From: Sulfurifustis variabilis
GTDB taxonomy: Bacteria; Pseudomonadota; Gammaproteobacteria; Acidiferrobacterales; Sulfurifustaceae
Assembly (NCBI RefSeq): GCF_002355415.1
Contig: NZ_AP014936.1
Coordinates: 1,674,001 to 1,738,000 of the forward strand
DNA: 64,000 nucleotides
Direction: 5' to 3'
The translations under genes were made by a program, and so were the position numbers. Each line of letters opens with the position of its first letter. Position 1 is the first letter of the stretch. Shown here in pieces: positions 20,445 to 30,716 of the stretch. The notes under the pieces were generated by a model. It was not told the origin of the DNA, ran no database searches, and saw only the letters and a list, made by a program, of their open reading frames with translations.

Positions 20445-21838
20445 AGACGGGCGCAAGACGTTACTGGCCGCTCTTCGGTTTCTGTCTGCTCGCCTTCGCG
20501 CCGCCTGCGCCCGCCGCGCGCGAGGTGCCGGACTTCTCCGATCTCGTGCGCCGGCACGGCGGCGAGGTCGTGAACATCAGCACCGCGCAAACGCTCCAGC
20601 GCTCCGAGGGACGGGAGTGGCTGAACGTCCCGGAGGACTCTCCGCTCAACGACTGGCTCCGCGACGGTCCCGGACGCGCACCGGAGGGCGAAGGCACCTC
20701 GCTCGGATCCGGCTTCATCGTCTCCCCGGACGGCTTCATCCTGACGTGCGCACATGTGGTGGAAGGCGCGAGCGAAATCCTCGTCCGCCTGACCGACCGC
20801 CGGGAGTTTCGTGCGCGCCTGGTCGGCGCCGATCGGCGAAGCGACATCGCCCTGCTCAAGATCGACGCGGACAATCTCTCACAGGTGTCCATCGGCGATC
20901 CCGGCAGACTGGCCGTCGGGGACTGGGTGCTCGCCATCGGCTCGCCGTTCGGGTTCGACAGCTCCGCCACATCGGGCATCGTGTCGGCCAAGGGCCGGAA
21001 CCTTCCGAGCGAGAACTACGTCCCGTTCATCCAGACGGACGTCGCCATCAATCCCGGTAACTCGGGCGGCCCGCTGTTCAACCTGAAAGGCGAGGTCGTC
21101 GGCGTGAATTCGCAGATATACAGCCGCACGGGCGTGTTCATGGGCCTCTCTTTCGCCATCCCCATCGACATTGCGATGCGCATCGCGGAGCAGCTCAAAG
21201 CGGACGGGCGGGTGCGCCGCGGCTGGCTCGGCGTCAGCCTCCAGGAAGTGTCGCGCGGGCTGGCCGCAGCCTATGGGCTCGATCGTCCGCGGGGCGCGCT
21301 GATCGCCGATCTGCTGCCGTCCGGACCGGCCATGCGTTCGGAGCTCCGGAGGGGGGATATCGTGCTCGAGTACGAAGGCCGCCCGATCAACGTTTCGTCC
21401 GAGCTACCGCCGCTCGTGGGACTGACGGCCCCCGAGAGGCGGGTACGTCTCAAGATCTTCCGGCGGGACCAGGGTGTCATGAACCTGCTCGTCACGATGG
21501 GCGAGCTGCGCGACGACGTGGCCACCAAGGTGTCGTTGCCGGCACCGCGGGTGGACGGCGGGCAGCGCTTCGGCCTGTCCGTCAGCGAGCTGACGGCGGC
21601 GCAACGCAAACGCCACGAGTCGGCGAACGGCATCAGCGTGGACGACGTCCTGCCCGGACCGGCCCGCGAGGCGGGCCTGCGGGCGGGTGATGTGATCCTC
21701 GAGGTCGAAGGCAAGCCTGTCGCCGGCGTGGCGCAGTTCTACCGCCTGCTTGCACAGGCCAGGCCCAGTCGGCCGGCACTCCTGCGGGTGCGGCGTGGAC
21801 CCTCTTCGATCTACCTCGCGCTTCCGCTCGACGACTGA
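20441..21838 (+). CDS. mucD: periplasmic serine endoprotease DegP/MucD family
   Basis: MucD is a periplasmic chaperone-protease that degrades misfolded envelope proteins. The 465-residue protein has a signal peptide (residues 1 to about 26). The trypsin-like domain carries the intact triad His105, Asp135 and Ser208 (in NPGNSGGPLF). Two PDZ domains follow, at about 240-335 and 365-460. The GTG start overlaps rseB, so it is the last gene of the sigma-E operon. A strong terminator follows before lepA. Confidence 0.95.
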   Translation: MKTGARRYWPLFGFCLLAFAPPAPAAREVPDFSDLVRRHGGEVVNISTAQTLQRSEGREWLNVPEDSPLNDWLRDGPGRAPEGEGTSLGSGFIVSPDGFILTCAHVVEGASEILVRLTDRREFRARLVGADRRSDIALLKIDADNLSQVSIGDPGRLAVGDWVLAIGSPFGFDSSATSGIVSAKGRNLPSENYVPFIQTDVAINPGNSGGPLFNLKGEVVGVNSQIYSRTGVFMGLSFAIPIDIAMRIAEQLKADGRVRRGWLGVSLQEVSRGLAAAYGLDRPRGALIADLLPSGPAMRSELRRGDIVLEYEGRPINVSSELPPLVGLTAPERRVRLKIFRRDQGVMNLLVTMGELRDDVATKVSLPAPRVDGGQRFGLSVSELTAAQRKRHESANGISVDDVLPGPAREAGLRAGDVILEVEGKPVAGVAQFYRLLAQARPSRPALLRVRRGPSSIYLALPLDD

Positions 21839-21923
21839 ACGCCGCGTTTCGCAGGAAGGGCGAATCGGTTATTCTATGCGGGCTCGAGCGGGTAGCGGCG
21901 TCGGATGGGCTGGCGCCGCGTCC

Positions 21924-21950
21924 AAAAAGGCGCCTGTGGCGCCTTTTTTT
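21924..21950 (+). terminator. rho-independent terminator between mucD and lepA
   Basis: AGGCGCC (21928-21934) pairs with GGCGCCT (21938-21944) around a TGT loop. It is preceded by five A and followed by seven T residues, so it could work in both directions. It lies 85 bases after mucD and 23 bases before lepA, so it closes the sigma-E operon. lepA must then rely on read-through or on a promoter that I cannot place in the 23-base gap. Confidence 0.88.
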
Positions 21951-21973
21951 CATGCTCGTCGCAAGCAACACCC

Positions 21974-23782
<1,809 letters not shown>

Positions 23783-23784
23783 CG

Positions 23785-24618
23785 ATGGATTTCTCGCTCA
23801 TTCTGTTCGTGCTCGTGCTCCTTACCGGGGTAGTCTGGGCGCTCGACCGCTGGTTTCTCGCCGGCGCTCGAGAACGCCGCGCAAACGCCGTGTTGAGGTC
23901 GGGAGGCACCGAAGAGGCGGTGCGTCGGGCGTCAAAGGAACCGGTGTTCGTGGAATACGCTCGGGCGTTCTTTCCGGTCATCCTCATTGTCTTTCTCCTG
24001 CGCTCCTTCATCGTGGAGCCGTTTCGCATCCCGTCGGGATCGATGCTCCCGAGCCTGCACATCGGCGACTTCATCCTGGTGAACAAGTTCGCCTACGGGG
24101 TGCGGCTGCCGGTGGTGAACAAGAAGATCGTGGATCTGGGGGCGCCGAAGCGCGGGGACGTGCTCGTGTTCCGCTTCCCGGGGGACGAGTCGATCAACTA
24201 CATCAAGCGGGTGATCGGGCTTCCCGGGGATCGCATCGTCTACCAGGGCAAGAAGCTGTACGTGAACGGCGAACTCATGGAGCAGACGCCGGCGGGGGCC
24301 TTCGGATCGCAGCAGGGCGGGGCGGGGTCGCCCGAGGCCGCGCTTCTCATCGAGAACCTGAGCGGCGTTTCGCACGAGATCCTCGTGGCCGGGCGGCCGG
24401 ACCATACACCGAGCGAGTACGTCGTCCCCGCGGGGCACTATTTCGTGATGGGAGACAACCGGGACCAGAGCAACGACAGCCGGTTCTGGGGCTATGTCCC
24501 GGACGAAAATCTCGTCGGAAAGGCGTTCCTGATCTGGTTCAGCTGGGATGCCTCGGGACCGAGCCGCTGGTTTTTCGACCAGATCGTTTTCGAGCGTATC
24601 GGCGCCACCATCCGGTAG
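23785..24618 (+). CDS. lepB: signal peptidase I
   Basis: LepB removes signal peptides from exported proteins at the outer face of the inner membrane. The 277-residue protein has two N-terminal membrane helices (about 4-22 and 60-77). The catalytic serine is in IPSGSMLPSL (Ser86) and the lysine in YIKRVIGLPGD (Lys141). The box E segment GDNRDQSNDSRFWG is present. It starts two bases after the lepA stop. Confidence 0.96.
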   Translation: MDFSLILFVLVLLTGVVWALDRWFLAGARERRANAVLRSGGTEEAVRRASKEPVFVEYARAFFPVILIVFLLRSFIVEPFRIPSGSMLPSLHIGDFILVNKFAYGVRLPVVNKKIVDLGAPKRGDVLVFRFPGDESINYIKRVIGLPGDRIVYQGKKLYVNGELMEQTPAGAFGSQQGGAGSPEAALLIENLSGVSHEILVAGRPDHTPSEYVVPAGHYFVMGDNRDQSNDSRFWGYVPDENLVGKAFLIWFSWDASGPSRWFFDQIVFERIGATIR

Positions 24619-24659
24619 AGCCTGCTAATATTGAGGGCATGACCCGCGGGAGACCGATA

Positions 24660-25031
24660 ATGCGTGCCGGCCAGAAGGGAATGACGTTATGGGGTACAAG
24701 TTTTGTTCTCGCCGTTCTCGGTATAGCCGTCTTCCTGATCTTGAAACTGTTCCCCGTTTACATGCAGGATTTCAAGGTAGACAAGGCGCTGCAGGGTGTG
24801 GTCGATGAGCCGGGTGCCGGCGCCATGACCAAGCCGGAAGTCGTGGAAGCGCTCTATAAGCGCTTTATAGTCGATGACATCGAGCATGTGAAACCGGAGC
24901 AACATCTTACGGTGGAACAGAACGGAAAGAATAAAATATACCGGCTGGAGTACGAAGCGGTCGTGCCGCTTTTTCACAACGTCTCCGCATTGATCGAGTT
25001 CCAGCACATGCAAGAGGTGCGAGCGGATTGA
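24660..25031 (+). CDS. DUF4845 domain membrane protein
   Basis: The 123-residue protein has a short basic N-terminus (MRAGQKGMTLWG), one membrane helix (about residues 9-30) and a soluble domain with TKPEVVEALYKRF and IYRLEYEAVVPLFHNVSALI. This is the DUF4845 family, regularly encoded between lepB and rnc in proteobacteria; its role is unknown. I chose the ATG at 24660 because GGGAGA lies eight bases upstream. An in-frame ATG at 24639 is too close to its own GAGG. It overlaps the rnc start by four bases. Confidence 0.88.
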   Translation: MRAGQKGMTLWGTSFVLAVLGIAVFLILKLFPVYMQDFKVDKALQGVVDEPGAGAMTKPEVVEALYKRFIVDDIEHVKPEQHLTVEQNGKNKIYRLEYEAVVPLFHNVSALIEFQHMQEVRAD

Positions 25032-25705
25032 ACCGGGCGCGGATCGAGCTCTGCCGCAAGCTCCGGTACACTTTCGCCGATCCCGCGCTTCTCGAGCGGG
25101 CGCTTACCCATCGCAGTCGCAGCGGCGACAACTACGAACGCCTCGAATTCCTCGGCGACAGCCTTCTCAGCCTCGTCATCTCCGCCGAGCTCTACCACCG
25201 CTTTCCTGATTTGTCCGAGGGTGAGCTGACCCGTCTCCGCGCGAGCCTCGTGAAGAAGGAGACGCTGGCTGCCATCGCACGCGATCTCGCGCTGGGAGAG
25301 TGCCTGGCGCTCGGGGGCGGTGAGCTGAAGAGCGGCGGTTTCGACCGGGACTCGATTCTCGCGGATGCGCTCGAAGCGGTGTTCGGGGCGGCCTACGAAG
25401 ACCGAGGGATCGAGGCTGCGGAAGAGCTCGTCCGCCGGCTGTACGGGCCGCATCTGGAACGGCTGGACGCGCGCGCCATCCCCAAGGACCCGAAGACCCG
25501 TCTCCAGGAGCATCTGCAAAAGCAATCGCTTCCGGTGCCGACTTATAATGTGCTCCAGGTTTCAGGCGATCCCCACAATCAGGTTTTCGTCGTCGAATGC
25601 CGCATTCCGGATCTGTCGCTCAGCACCAAAGGCGAGGGCGCCACGCGCAGGGCCGCGGAGCAGCACGCCGCGAGCCAGGCCCTCGAGCGTTTGCAGGCGA
25701 CGTGA
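25028..25705 (+). CDS. rnc: ribonuclease III
   Basis: RNase III cleaves double-stranded RNA, including the rRNA precursor and many mRNAs. The 225-residue protein has the signature NYERLEFLGDSLL, with catalytic Glu40 and Asp44, and the second acidic pair Asp113/Glu116 in DALEAVFGA. A C-terminal double-stranded RNA-binding domain ends RAAEQHAASQALERL. The start is TTG within the stop of the preceding gene. The stop overlaps the GTG of era. Confidence 0.97.
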   Translation: MNRARIELCRKLRYTFADPALLERALTHRSRSGDNYERLEFLGDSLLSLVISAELYHRFPDLSEGELTRLRASLVKKETLAAIARDLALGECLALGGGELKSGGFDRDSILADALEAVFGAAYEDRGIEAAEELVRRLYGPHLERLDARAIPKDPKTRLQEHLQKQSLPVPTYNVLQVSGDPHNQVFVVECRIPDLSLSTKGEGATRRAAEQHAASQALERLQAT

Positions 25706-26607
25706 TCGAGGCAGGGTTTCGCAGCGGCCTCGTGACGCTTCTGGGCAGGCCCAACGTCGGAAAGTCCACGTTGCTCAACCGGCTGATCGGCGCCAAGATC
25801 AGCATCACTTCCCGTCGCCCGCAGACCACGCGCCACCGGATAATCGGAATCAAGACTACCGCATCCGCGCAGCTCGTGTATGTCGACACACCCGGCGTTC
25901 ACCGTCCGCAGGGACGCCGCATCAACCGCTACATGTCGCGCATCGCGTCGGGCAGCGTGGAGGGTGTGGACTGTATCGTGCTCGTGATTTCGGCCCAAGG
26001 CTGGCGAAAAGAGGATGAAGCGGCGCTGGCCCTCGCCGGCCGGCAGTCCATACCGGTTGTGCTCGCGATCAACAAGATCGACCGCATCGGGGACCGGAGG
26101 CGGCTGCTGCCACTCATCGCCGAGTCCGACGGACGAATGCGGTTTGCCGAAATCGTGCCCGTGTCCGCGCATACCGGCGAGAACCTCGACGCGCTCGAGC
26201 GGGCCCTGCTTGTGCACTTGCCGGAGCAGCCTCCGATATATCCCGCGGAACAGCTTACCGACAAGAGCGAGCGGTTCCTGGCCTCGGAGCTCGTGCGCGA
26301 ACAGGTTTTTGGCGCATACGGTGAAGAGATACCCTACGCAGCCGCCATCGAGGTTACCCGTTTCAAGCGCCTGAAGGGCGTACTCGAGGTCGAGGCGACG
26401 ATCTGGGTGGAAAAGGAAGGACAGAAGGCGATCATCATCGGCAGGGGCGGCGAACGTCTGAAACAGGTCGGAACGCGCGCGCGCCTCGCCATGCAGCGGC
26501 AGTTCGGAACCAAGGTGCGTCTCGCGCTTTGGGTAAAGGTGCGCGAAGACTGGGCGGATGACGCGCGCGCCCTCGAGCGTTTCGGCTACACGGAGGAGCC
26601 GGTCTGA
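25702..26607 (+). CDS. era: GTPase Era
   Basis: Era is a GTPase needed for 30S subunit maturation that binds the 3' end of 16S rRNA. The 301-residue protein has G1 GRPNVGKST (15-23), G3 DTPG and G4 NKID. The C-terminal KH domain contains KAIIIGRGGERLKQVG. The GTG inside the rnc stop was chosen; the longer in-frame reading crosses rnc. It shares one base with recO. Coupled rnc-era translation is standard. Confidence 0.97.
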   Translation: MIEAGFRSGLVTLLGRPNVGKSTLLNRLIGAKISITSRRPQTTRHRIIGIKTTASAQLVYVDTPGVHRPQGRRINRYMSRIASGSVEGVDCIVLVISAQGWRKEDEAALALAGRQSIPVVLAINKIDRIGDRRRLLPLIAESDGRMRFAEIVPVSAHTGENLDALERALLVHLPEQPPIYPAEQLTDKSERFLASELVREQVFGAYGEEIPYAAAIEVTRFKRLKGVLEVEATIWVEKEGQKAIIIGRGGERLKQVGTRARLAMQRQFGTKVRLALWVKVREDWADDARALERFGYTEEPV

Positions 26608-27350
26608 TGCGCTTCGCCCAGGCCAGCGGTTTCGTGTTGCATCAGCGCGACTACAGCGAATCGAGCCTGCTGCTGGAGGCGTATACCCGCGCGCACGGCC
26701 GTATCGGGCTCATCGCCAAGGGCGCGCGCCGGCCGAGCAGCCGGCTGCGCGGCGTACTCAAGCCGTTTCAGGCGCTGCTGCTGTCGTTCAGCGGGCGGGG
26801 CGATCTCATGCTGCTCACCGCCGCCGAGCCGGACGGGCTCGCATCTGTCTTGTCCGGGGAATCGCTGTACTGCGGGTTCTACCTGAACGAGCTGCTGATG
26901 CGCCTTCTGCACCGCCACGACCCGCACGAATCGCTGTTCGATCGCTACCGGGCGGCGGTCCAGGGCCTTGCTACCGGCGCCAATAATGAATCGATCCTCC
27001 GCGTCTTCGAGAAGCATCTGCTCGGCGAAATCGGCTACGGCCTCGTGCTCGGGCGGGATGCGGAGCAGAACACCATCGATCCCGACGGGTTCTATGATTA
27101 CGTTGCCGATCGGGGTCCGATATTGCTCAAACATCCCGAGCTGCGGGCGAGACTCGACGGGGTGCCGGTGAGAGGCGCCACCCTGCTGGCCCTCGATGCC
27201 GAGCGGCTCGATGACCCGGCCGTCCTGCGCGAAGCGAAGACACTAATGCGCGAGCTCCTGGCCGTGCGCCTCGGCGATCGCCCGCTGCACAGCCGGCGCC
27301 TGTTTCTCGGAATGCCGAACCGACGCGCGCAAAGAACGGAGGCGACGTGA
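26607..27350 (+). CDS. recO: DNA repair protein RecO
   Basis: RecO works with RecR to load RecA on single-stranded DNA in the RecF pathway. The 247-residue protein has the N-terminal OB-fold ([36 protein letters not shown]) and a helical C-terminal domain. The stop of era and its start form TGATG; its own stop overlaps pdxJ by four bases. Confidence 0.95.
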   Translation: MRFAQASGFVLHQRDYSESSLLLEAYTRAHGRIGLIAKGARRPSSRLRGVLKPFQALLLSFSGRGDLMLLTAAEPDGLASVLSGESLYCGFYLNELLMRLLHRHDPHESLFDRYRAAVQGLATGANNESILRVFEKHLLGEIGYGLVLGRDAEQNTIDPDGFYDYVADRGPILLKHPELRARLDGVPVRGATLLALDAERLDDPAVLREAKTLMRELLAVRLGDRPLHSRRLFLGMPNRRAQRTEAT

Positions 27351-28075
27351 TCGAGCTCGGGGTGAACATCGATCACATTGCGACGCTGCGGGAGGCGAGG
27401 CGCACGCTTTATCCGGACCCCGTGCAGGCCGCGCTCGAGGCGGAACAGGCCGGCGCCGACGCCGTTACGATGCATCTGCGGGAAGACCGGCGGCACATCC
27501 AGGACCGCGACGTCGAGATGCTGCGGCAGGCCATCCAGACGCGCATGAACCTCGAGATGGCGGCGACCGACGAGATGATCGCGATCGCGCGACGCCTGCG
27601 TCCACACGACTGTTGCCTGGTTCCCGAGCGACGCGAGGAGTTGACGACCGAAGGCGGGCTCGAGGTACGTGGCCAGCAGGAACGAATCGCTTCCTGCTGT
27701 GCGGCGCTGGCGGAGGTCGGCGTGCGCGTTTCACTGTTCATCGACCCGGATTCGGATCAGGTTGCGGCGGCCGCGGCAGCGGGAGCCCCGGCGATCGAAA
27801 TTCATACCGGACACTATGCCGATGCCGCTGACGACACGCGACGCCGCGAGGAGCTCGGCCGGATCGTGCGCGCCGTGGAACAGGGCCGTGCCCTCGGGCT
27901 GAAAGTGAACGCCGGACACGGCCTCAACTATCACAACGTGCAGCCGATCGCCGCCATCGAAGGCGTGTCCGAGCTCAACATCGGTCACGCCATCGTGGCC
28001 CGCGCGGTGTTTACCGGATTCCGTGAGGCCGTGCACGAGATGAAGCGGCTGATGATCGAGGCGCGCCGACGGTGA
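27347..28075 (+). CDS. pdxJ: pyridoxine 5'-phosphate synthase
   Basis: PdxJ condenses 1-deoxyxylulose 5-phosphate with 3-amino-2-oxopropyl phosphate to give pyridoxine 5'-phosphate. The 242-residue TIM-barrel protein starts [18 protein letters not shown]. It has [13 protein letters not shown], the EIHTGHYA segment and GLNYHNV near the C-terminus. The start is GTG, overlapping recO. The pdxJ-acpS pair is conserved. Confidence 0.97.
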   Translation: MIELGVNIDHIATLREARRTLYPDPVQAALEAEQAGADAVTMHLREDRRHIQDRDVEMLRQAIQTRMNLEMAATDEMIAIARRLRPHDCCLVPERREELTTEGGLEVRGQQERIASCCAALAEVGVRVSLFIDPDSDQVAAAAAAGAPAIEIHTGHYADAADDTRRREELGRIVRAVEQGRALGLKVNAGHGLNYHNVQPIAAIEGVSELNIGHAIVARAVFTGFREAVHEMKRLMIEARRR

Positions 28076-28449
28076 TCTACGGGGTCGGGACCGATATCGT
28101 GCGTGTCTCGCGGCTGGCTGCGGATCTCGAACGCTTCGGCGAGAAATTCGCCGAGCGGATCCTGACCGAGGCCGAGCTCGCCGAGTTCCGGGCGGTATCG
28201 GCGAAGGCGAACTTTCTCGCCCGCCGGTTCGCCGCCAAGGAGGCGGCCGCCAAGGCCATGGGCACCGGATTCGCAAACGGGCTTTCGCTTCGGCACATCG
28301 GCGTGACTCACGACGGCAGCGGGAAACCGGAGCTCGTCTTCACGGGAAGAGCCCTCGAGTTCGTGCGTGAAAAGGGCATACGCGTGGCGCACGTCAGCCT
28401 CGCCGACGAGGTGGACCACGCTGTCGCCTTTGTCGCGCTCGAGCAGTGA
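28072..28449 (+). CDS. acpS: holo-[acyl-carrier-protein] synthase
   Basis: AcpS transfers 4'-phosphopantetheine from CoA to acyl carrier protein. The 125-residue protein starts [15 protein letters not shown], with the metal-binding Asp in GTDIV. It has the second motif [17 protein letters not shown] and the C-terminal VAHVSLADE segment. The GTG start overlaps the pdxJ stop. Confidence 0.96.
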   Translation: MIYGVGTDIVRVSRLAADLERFGEKFAERILTEAELAEFRAVSAKANFLARRFAAKEAAAKAMGTGFANGLSLRHIGVTHDGSGKPELVFTGRALEFVREKGIRVAHVSLADEVDHAVAFVALEQ

Positions 28450-28741
28450 AGTCGTCGTCGCCGTTGGGAGCTGGATTGCGTCACGTGAGGGGCCGCTTAC
28501 CGAAGCGGCCTTGCGTGCCAAGCTCGAGGCGCGCGGCTGTCGCGTAGCGCTATCTCCATCTCCCCGGACGTACTCTCCGCCGCACGTGCACGCCGTCGAC
28601 AAGGTCGATGCCGTCCTTACGGGCCGCTTCGCGCTCAGGACAGCGGGTGCGCGGCTGGTACTCGAAGCGGGAGACGAGGCATCGGTGCCGGCCGGCGCCC
28701 TGCACGAGACGCGGAGGTCGTCGGCGGCGGACCCGTCGTGA
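28430..28741 (+). CDS. cupin domain protein
   Basis: A cupin beta-barrel pattern is visible: PRTYSPPHVHAVDKVDAVLTGRFAL (short metal-binding motif with two histidines), then GARLVLEAGDEASVPAGALHE. This is a single-domain cupin of about 100 residues with no assignable substrate. The start is unclear: no in-frame ATG or GTG exists near the beginning of the homologous part. TTG 28430, overlapping acpS by 20 bases, is my choice. It is the last gene of the lepA-acpS run. Confidence 0.65.
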   Translation: MSRSSSEVVVAVGSWIASREGPLTEAALRAKLEARGCRVALSPSPRTYSPPHVHAVDKVDAVLTGRFALRTAGARLVLEAGDEASVPAGALHETRRSSAADPS

Positions 28742-28771
28742 GTCTCGACGGGGTATGCCGCGGTTAAGGGA

Positions 28772-29266
28772 TCACCGCCCGAAGATCACCCCGATGCCGA
28801 CGCCGAAATGGACGGACGGATCGGTTCTCCGCGCGGCTTCGGGAGGCCAGAGGTGCAGCTGGTCCGCCGACAGCACCGGATACGTGTAAGGCGTCTCCCC
28901 GACCTTGCCCTCGCGTGTGCCCGCGACCCGGCCCACCGCCGTCACGAGCCGGCCCGGGGCGTAGTCGACCGGCTCGAGGTAACCGGAATGGGCGAGGAGA
29001 AAACGCCGGCTGGGATCCGCGTTGCGATCCGGTTTCCCGGCGCCCGTCAGCGGATACGCCAAGACCTCGAGCTCGGTTCCGTCGGTGAGATTGCGCGCGC
29101 CGACGATGACGCCGCCCCACAGAACCCGCTGTCCGCGCACTTCGCCGGGACGGGCCGTGGCCTGCACGGGTGTCAGGGCACGATCGACGCCCTCGAGGTC
29201 GAGCGGCGGAACGGTGGCGCACCCGCCCAGGGTGATCAGCAGAACTACATGGACCCAGGAGCGCAC
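28772..29266 (-). CDS. Slp-family outer membrane lipoprotein (first of two)
   Basis: The 164-residue protein has a lipoprotein signal peptide with lipobox ITLGGC (Cys15). Its core resembles Slp/YeaY starvation lipoproteins: ARPGEVRGQRVLWGGVIVGARN, then VDYAPGRLVTAVGRVAGTREGKVGETPYTYPVL. The start is GTG. It follows a second Slp-like gene by nine bases on the minus strand, so the two probably form an operon from a duplication. In E. coli Slp is made in stationary phase and carbon starvation; a similar role here is inference. Confidence 0.82.
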   Translation of the reverse strand: MRSWVHVVLLITLGGCATVPPLDLEGVDRALTPVQATARPGEVRGQRVLWGGVIVGARNLTDGTELEVLAYPLTGAGKPDRNADPSRRFLLAHSGYLEPVDYAPGRLVTAVGRVAGTREGKVGETPYTYPVLSADQLHLWPPEAARRTDPSVHFGVGIGVIFGR

Positions 29267-29275
29267 GTCGGTCCT

Positions 29276-29806
29276 TCAACGGAGATAGGGATAGTACGGG
29301 TAACGCCAGTAAGGGTAAGGCCAGAACGGATCATAGGGCCAGAACGGGTCGTAATAGTAATAGTTCCGTCGGTCGGGCATGCGCTCCCAGAGGTAGACGG
29401 AATCCGCGCGAACCAGCGGGAAGGTATAGGAGTACTGCCCGATGGGTCGGGTGACCGTCTGTTCAAGAGTCCCGGAAACGGTGACCTGGCGCCCGCTGGT
29501 GTATACGGCCGGATCCAGAAAGCCCTGAACGCGGGCTATGAACCGTCCCTGGCTGCGGTCCGTTTCACGCGGCCGGCCGTTCGATCCCAGCTCGCGGGCG
29601 ACGATCTCGAGCCTGGTCTCGTCCCTGCGGTTCTCTACCGACGCAACGGTCCCGCCCCAGCGCACACGCTGACCGGCGTACGCGGCAGGATCGCGACGAA
29701 CCTCGGCGACCACCGGGTCGTTGGGTGGGGGCTCGCGTATGGCCTGCGGCACCGTGGTGGCGCAGCCGGTGAGGATCAGGACGGCGAACAGGGCGGCGCG
29801 GGACAT
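29276..29806 (-). CDS. Slp-family outer membrane lipoprotein with aromatic-rich tail (second of two)
   Basis: The 176-residue protein has a lipobox LILTGC (Cys15) and an Slp-type core (DPAAYAGQRVRWGGTVASVEN; VTVSGTLEQTVTRPIGQYSYTFPLV). After residue 147 it ends in an unusual tail made almost only of Tyr, Trp, Phe, Pro, Arg and Asp, including a YDPFWP duplicate. The tail is absent from the first copy. The protein is probably anchored in the outer membrane facing the periplasm. Its start is 105 bases from tRNA-Asn on the same strand. Confidence 0.82.
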   Translation of the reverse strand: MSRAALFAVLILTGCATTVPQAIREPPPNDPVVAEVRRDPAAYAGQRVRWGGTVASVENRRDETRLEIVARELGSNGRPRETDRSQGRFIARVQGFLDPAVYTSGRQVTVSGTLEQTVTRPIGQYSYTFPLVRADSVYLWERMPDRRNYYYYDPFWPYDPFWPYPYWRYPYYPYLR

Positions 29807-29911
29807 TGCTCGAGTATACCGTGCGCCGCAGGTCGATTATTGACGCGGTCCCAAGGGCTAAACGGAACGGGCTGCGGGCGAGCGGGCCACGAATTCGCGG
29901 CCCTTTTGAGA

Positions 29912-29987
29912 TGGCTCCCCGGGAGGGACTCGAACCCCCGACCAAGCGGTTAACAGCCGCTTGCTCTACCGGCTGAGCTACCGGGGA
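29912..29987 (-). tRNA. tRNA-Asn (GTT)
   Basis: A full cloverleaf lies on the minus strand: acceptor TCCCCGG pairs with CCGGGGA, discriminator G, and encoded CCA. The anticodon loop CTGTTAA gives anticodon GTT. The T arm GGTTCGAGT is standard. A good promoter lies 18 bases upstream. Confidence 0.97.
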
Positions 29988-30004
29988 ATGCTGGAAGGCC
30001 GCGT

Positions 30005-30033
30005 ATAGTAGGGCGGGCTTCGAAGAGGGTCAA
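30005..30033 (-). promoter_or_regulatory. sigma-70 promoter of tRNA-Asn
   Basis: On the minus strand TTGACC (30033-30028) and TACTAT (30010-30005) are separated by exactly 17 bases, followed by a GC-rich start region. The site lies between the pseudopilin gene stop and the tRNA gene. Confidence 0.65.
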
Positions 30034-30039
30034 GCCGAA

Positions 30040-30618
30040 TCACCCGCAGGCGAGGGCTCCCCCGTCGGATTTTTTGGTGGAGATTCGGGTCCGCCCGGTC
30101 CAGTGAACGATGATGGCGCGGGCCTTCGTCGCGCCTCGGCCGTCGCAGAATGTGAAGGTCGCATTGGGCGACGCCGAGCCGTCGGGTTTGTAGGTGAGAT
30201 GATGGTAGGTCCCCGACTCGCCGTACCGCAGGCGGAAATCGGGCGCGAGTCCCTCGCGGATGCGGAGCAGGTCCTCGTCCTCGTCACGGACGTGGTTGCC
30301 GTTGTCGTCGGCGAACACGATCCAGCCCTCCTTCCAGCCGGCGGACGACGCACACGCCGCTCCATCCGGGCTCGTGCAGAGGGTCACGGGCGCACCGCGC
30401 TTTACGGCCTCGCTGCGCGCCAGGCTGAGGTGGGCGACGAGGCCATTTACTTCGCCGCGCAGGCGGTTTTCCTCCACGATGACGGCCGTGCCCACGGCTC
30501 CGGCGGCGAGGATCGCCCCGATCGCCAGTGTCACCAGCATTTCCTGGAACGTGAACCCGCCGCTCGGCGGGCGATAGGTAGACCGATCCACGCTTGCTTC
30601 GTCCCTGATGAGCGGCAC
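30040..30618 (-). CDS. GspH/FimT-type minor pseudopilin
   Basis: The 192-residue protein has a type IV prepilin leader of 21 residues ending GG, cleaved before FTFQEMLVTLAIGAIL. Glu is at mature position +5, and a hydrophobic helix follows. Downstream, ENRLRGEVNGLVAHLSLARSEAVKRG is the GspH/FimT signature helix, followed by a beta domain with DDNGNHVRDEDEDLL. No other pilin genes lie nearby, so it is an orphan minor pseudopilin. The start is GTG. It may join a type IV pilus or type II secretion system encoded elsewhere. Confidence 0.85.
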   Translation of the reverse strand: MPLIRDEASVDRSTYRPPSGGFTFQEMLVTLAIGAILAAGAVGTAVIVEENRLRGEVNGLVAHLSLARSEAVKRGAPVTLCTSPDGAACASSAGWKEGWIVFADDNGNHVRDEDEDLLRIREGLAPDFRLRYGESGTYHHLTYKPDGSASPNATFTFCDGRGATKARAIIVHWTGRTRISTKKSDGGALACG

Positions 30619-30683
30619 CGTACGGCGCGCCCAATTGTTGTTTGAAGCGTGATGCTCGGCAGGTGTGCTCCCTGCTGTCGGGT

Positions 30684-30711
30684 ATTATCCGGACGCCGAC
30701 CGGGCTTGCAA
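30684..30711 (-). promoter_or_regulatory. candidate promoter of the pseudopilin gene
   Basis: On the minus strand TTGCAA (30711-30706) and GATAAT (30689-30684) are 16 bases apart, giving a leader of about 60 bases to the GTG start at 30618. It lies in the gap after the upstream minus-strand gene. Confidence 0.5.
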
Positions 30712-30716
30712 GGGGG

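Noticed and set aside
29888-29908. Hairpin GGGCC...GGCCC followed by TTTT between the Slp genes and tRNA-Asn
   Set aside because: The T run is short and on the plus strand, where no gene ends; on the minus strand it has no T run.
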